64,000 nucleotides of DNA from JAAFJU01 sp043764895. Its GTDB lineage: Bacteria > Cyanobacteriota > Cyanobacteriia > Leptolyngbyales > Leptolyngbyaceae. The stretch covers positions 5,542 to 69,541 of the forward strand of contig JAYUJY010000142.1 of the NCBI GenBank assembly GCA_043764895.1, read 5' to 3'. The notes under the pieces are model-generated. The model ran no database searches. It was given only the letters and a program-made list of their open reading frames with translations, and had not been told where the DNA came from. Position numbers and translations under genes: made by a program. Below, in pieces: positions 62,189 through 64,000 of this stretch; the stretch's first letter is position 1; every line of letters begins with the position of its first letter.

Positions 62189-62391
62189 AATTGCTCTTTC
62201 CAAGCGCTCTTCTAAAAGATAAAAAGTTCTGACGTGAGAAAATCTCCGTCATTCCTTTGCTAGTCTAACCTGCCTTTTGAAATCTGGGGACTGGGAAACC
62301 GTCTGTAAACCAGAGCGTTCGTGAGGGTATTCGTAGGGACGTTTTTTCTTGTGATAGTGTATATGTATCCCGGCTTCCCCCTGTAACCCCC

Positions 62392-63615
62392 ATGCAATGG
62401 ACCTCTGCCCTCTCTAGCAAGGCCTCTTTGGAGGCATCGCTGCACGATGTTGTAACCCGCGCTCGTGCCCCTTTGACCGGGGAGCCAACTTTAGCATTTC
62501 TTTTTATTTCATCTGCTTTTACGAGTGAATATGCTCGGGTGATGCCACTGCTGGCTGAACAGTTACCGGGAGTGCCATTAGTAGGCTGTAGCGGGGCTGG
62601 AATCGTTGGGACCACCCCCGACGATCAAGTCCGGGAGGCGGAAGATGAGATTGCCATTAGCCTCGTGCTGGCGCAATTACCGGGCGTCGAGGTGACGCCG
62701 TTCCATGTGGATACCGATCGATTGCCGGATCTAGATGGTTCACCGGGGGCTTGGTCACGTCTCATGGGTGCGGATCCAGCAAAATCCCCTTGCTTCATTA
62801 TTCTTTCGGATCCGTTTTCGCGGGGGATTAAGGATTTTTTGGCGGGGCTAGACTACGCCTATGCGGGGATGCCGAAGATTGGAGGCGTCGCGAGTTCGGG
62901 GGTGCCGAATGGGGCGATCGCGTTGTTTGCCCATGGCCGGATGTACCGCGAGGGGACGGTCGGATTTGCGATTTCAGGCAACATTGAGCTAGAGACTATA
63001 GTGGCGCAGGGGTGTCGGCCCATTGGAGAGCCGTTTCGGGTCACGGAAAGTGAGCGAAATATTATTTTGAAGATGGAGACGGAACCTGCGGCCTTGGGAC
63101 GGATGAAGCCGCTGGAGCAGTTACAAACCTTGGTGCAATCTCTCGATGAGGACGATCGGGCGTTGGCGCAGTCGGCGTTGTTTGTGGGCGTGGCGCAGTC
63201 GGAGTTTAAGCAGTCGTTGGGGGCGGGGGATTTTTTGGTGCGTAACTTGATGGGCTATGACCCGAAGGAAGGGGCGTTGGCGGTGGGCGATCGGATTCGA
63301 TCGGGGCAGCGAATCCAGTTTCACCTGCGCGATGCAGCGACCTCAGCAGACGATCTCAAAACCCTATTGCGAATCCATCGGATGCAGTCTACGGGGAAAG
63401 CTCAGGCGAACGGGTCACTGATGTTTGCGTGCTTGGGGCGGGGGGAGGCGCTTTACGATGAGCCAAATTATGACTCACGCATGTTTAGAGAACATTTAGG
63501 ACAAATGCCCATGGCGGGTTTTTTCTGTAGTGGCGAAATCGGCCCAGTCGGAGAAAATACCTATCTCCACGGGTTTACGTCGGTGTTTGGTATTTTTCGC
63601 CCAAAGAGTTCTTAA
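62392..63615 (+). CDS. FIST-domain sensory protein
   Basis: A 407-residue protein with FIST N-terminal (FLFISSAFTSEYARVMPLLA; GVPLVGCSGAGIVG) and FIST C-terminal (NGSLMFACLGRGEALYDEPN; GFFCSGEIGPVGENTYLHGF) domains. FIST proteins are thought to bind small ligands, possibly amino acids, in signalling. No output domain or membrane segment. A stand-alone FIST protein next to cp12, transcribed divergently from it. Confidence 0.9.
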   Translation: MQWTSALSSKASLEASLHDVVTRARAPLTGEPTLAFLFISSAFTSEYARVMPLLAEQLPGVPLVGCSGAGIVGTTPDDQVREAEDEIAISLVLAQLPGVEVTPFHVDTDRLPDLDGSPGAWSRLMGADPAKSPCFIILSDPFSRGIKDFLAGLDYAYAGMPKIGGVASSGVPNGAIALFAHGRMYREGTVGFAISGNIELETIVAQGCRPIGEPFRVTESERNIILKMETEPAALGRMKPLEQLQTLVQSLDEDDRALAQSALFVGVAQSEFKQSLGAGDFLVRNLMGYDPKEGALAVGDRIRSGQRIQFHLRDAATSADDLKTLLRIHRMQSTGKAQANGSLMFACLGRGEALYDEPNYDSRMFREHLGQMPMAGFFCSGEIGPVGENTYLHGFTSVFGIFRPKSS

Positions 63616-63623
63616 ATGCAAGG

Positions 63624-64000
63624 TTAACTCGACTTGTTCATTTGCTGCTGAAGTTGCTGCACTTCTTCGATCGATAACCCTGTCCCATGTGAAACTGCCT
63701 CAACGGAAAACCCATCTCGCAAAAAGTTAAGCGCGATCGTCCGACTTCTTTCTTCTTGAGCTTCTCTCTGGATTGAGCGATAAACAGTGGATTCTTGCAT
63801 GATGTCTCTCCGCAATATGCGATAAATAATTTCATCCTCTAGTCTTAACCCAGCTAAAATCCCTGATGCTGCAATAAGATTCGCTCTCGTCACGGGGTCA
63901 GTAACCTGATCGACTCTTTCAGCCGCTTGGCGTAGCGTTGCCTCTACATCCATAGTATCGCCTAGAGCGGCAAAGGGGATGAGTCCGGGATATTCTAAAA
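63624..64000 (-). CDS. Rpn/DUF4351-type protein, C-terminal part (runs off window)
   Basis: The frame stays open past the internal ATG at 63953 to the window edge, reading LEYPGLIPFAALGDTMDVEA. This is typical of the middle of Rpn/transposase-like proteins, so the true start is beyond 64000. The visible part has a helical region and the usual final pair of helices (FSVEAVSHGTGLSIEEVQQL). This is the third member of the broader family in the window. Confidence 0.78.
   Translation of the reverse strand, partial: LEYPGLIPFAALGDTMDVEATLRQAAERVDQVTDPVTRANLIAASGILAGLRLEDEIIYRILRRDIMQESTVYRSIQREAQEERSRTIALNFLRDGFSVEAVSHGTGLSIEEVQQLQQQMNKSS

Noticed and set aside
1..64000. GCGATCGC octamers as local regulatory signals
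   Set aside because: HIP1 words are spread throughout coding and non-coding sequence, as in most cyanobacterial genomes; no local clustering seen by eye.
1..64000. tRNA, rRNA or riboswitch genes
   Set aside because: No cloverleaf, rRNA or known riboswitch motif was recognised in the intergenic stretches; a covariance-model search would be needed to exclude small RNAs.

Overview
The window is cyanobacterial chromosome. GCGATCGC-type HIP1 octamers and CGATCG-rich words occur throughout. Marker genes point the same way: the Calvin-cycle switch protein CP12, an SLH/OprB-type iron porin, a DUF3177 membrane protein, heptanucleotide tandem repeats and large GTAGGGGC-type palindromic repeats. A filamentous or Leptolyngbya-like lineage is possible, but the sequence does not settle the genus. 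No rRNA, tRNA or CRISPR array was recognised.

Layout. 0.2-7.3 kb: P-type ATPase, glycosyltransferases, RNase III and a class II aldolase. 7.4-11.8 kb: a secreted protein, a palindromic element that has cut into an oxidoreductase remnant, and a nitrate-type ABC transporter (permease, NrtA-like binding protein, ATPase). 11.9-21.6 kb: a minus-strand phospho-signalling block with a PknG-like kinase carrying zinc ribbons and a TPR-like tail, a PP2C phosphatase, a VWA protein, an FHA protein, a four-TM putative sensor and a helical protein. 21.7-33.9 kb: an iron-acquisition island with a Fur-boxed SLH porin, two-domain multicopper oxidase, HhH lipoprotein, FTR1 permease, Fe(III) ABC transporter parts, ExbB/ExbD and a TonB-like protein. 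Three copies of a MITE-like element punctuate it.

34.2-50 kb is accessory and partly decaying. It holds a DEDDh exonuclease-NTPase fusion, pyrG, an Rpn-type nuclease, and a single-chain restriction-modification enzyme with three-zone codon usage. It also holds a broken VapBC-type module, an HNH nuclease interrupted by an amber codon, an orphan TpsA adhesin next to a decayed TpsB, and a RelE-type toxin-antitoxin pair. The Rpn gene and the RelE module each lie between two copies of a short piece from the 3' part of a neighbouring gene, which suggests a cassette-like insertion mode.

50-64 kb is mostly housekeeping or conserved: macro domain, M16 protein, FHA-ABC transporter, uvrC, a DUF6883/DUF4926 pair, glmM, DUF3177, cp12, a FIST sensor, and an Rpn-type gene running off the right end.

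The best candidates for undescribed biology are the PknG-centred signalling block, the DEDDh-NTPase fusion, the flanking-duplication cassettes and the MITE family tied to gene ends in the iron island.
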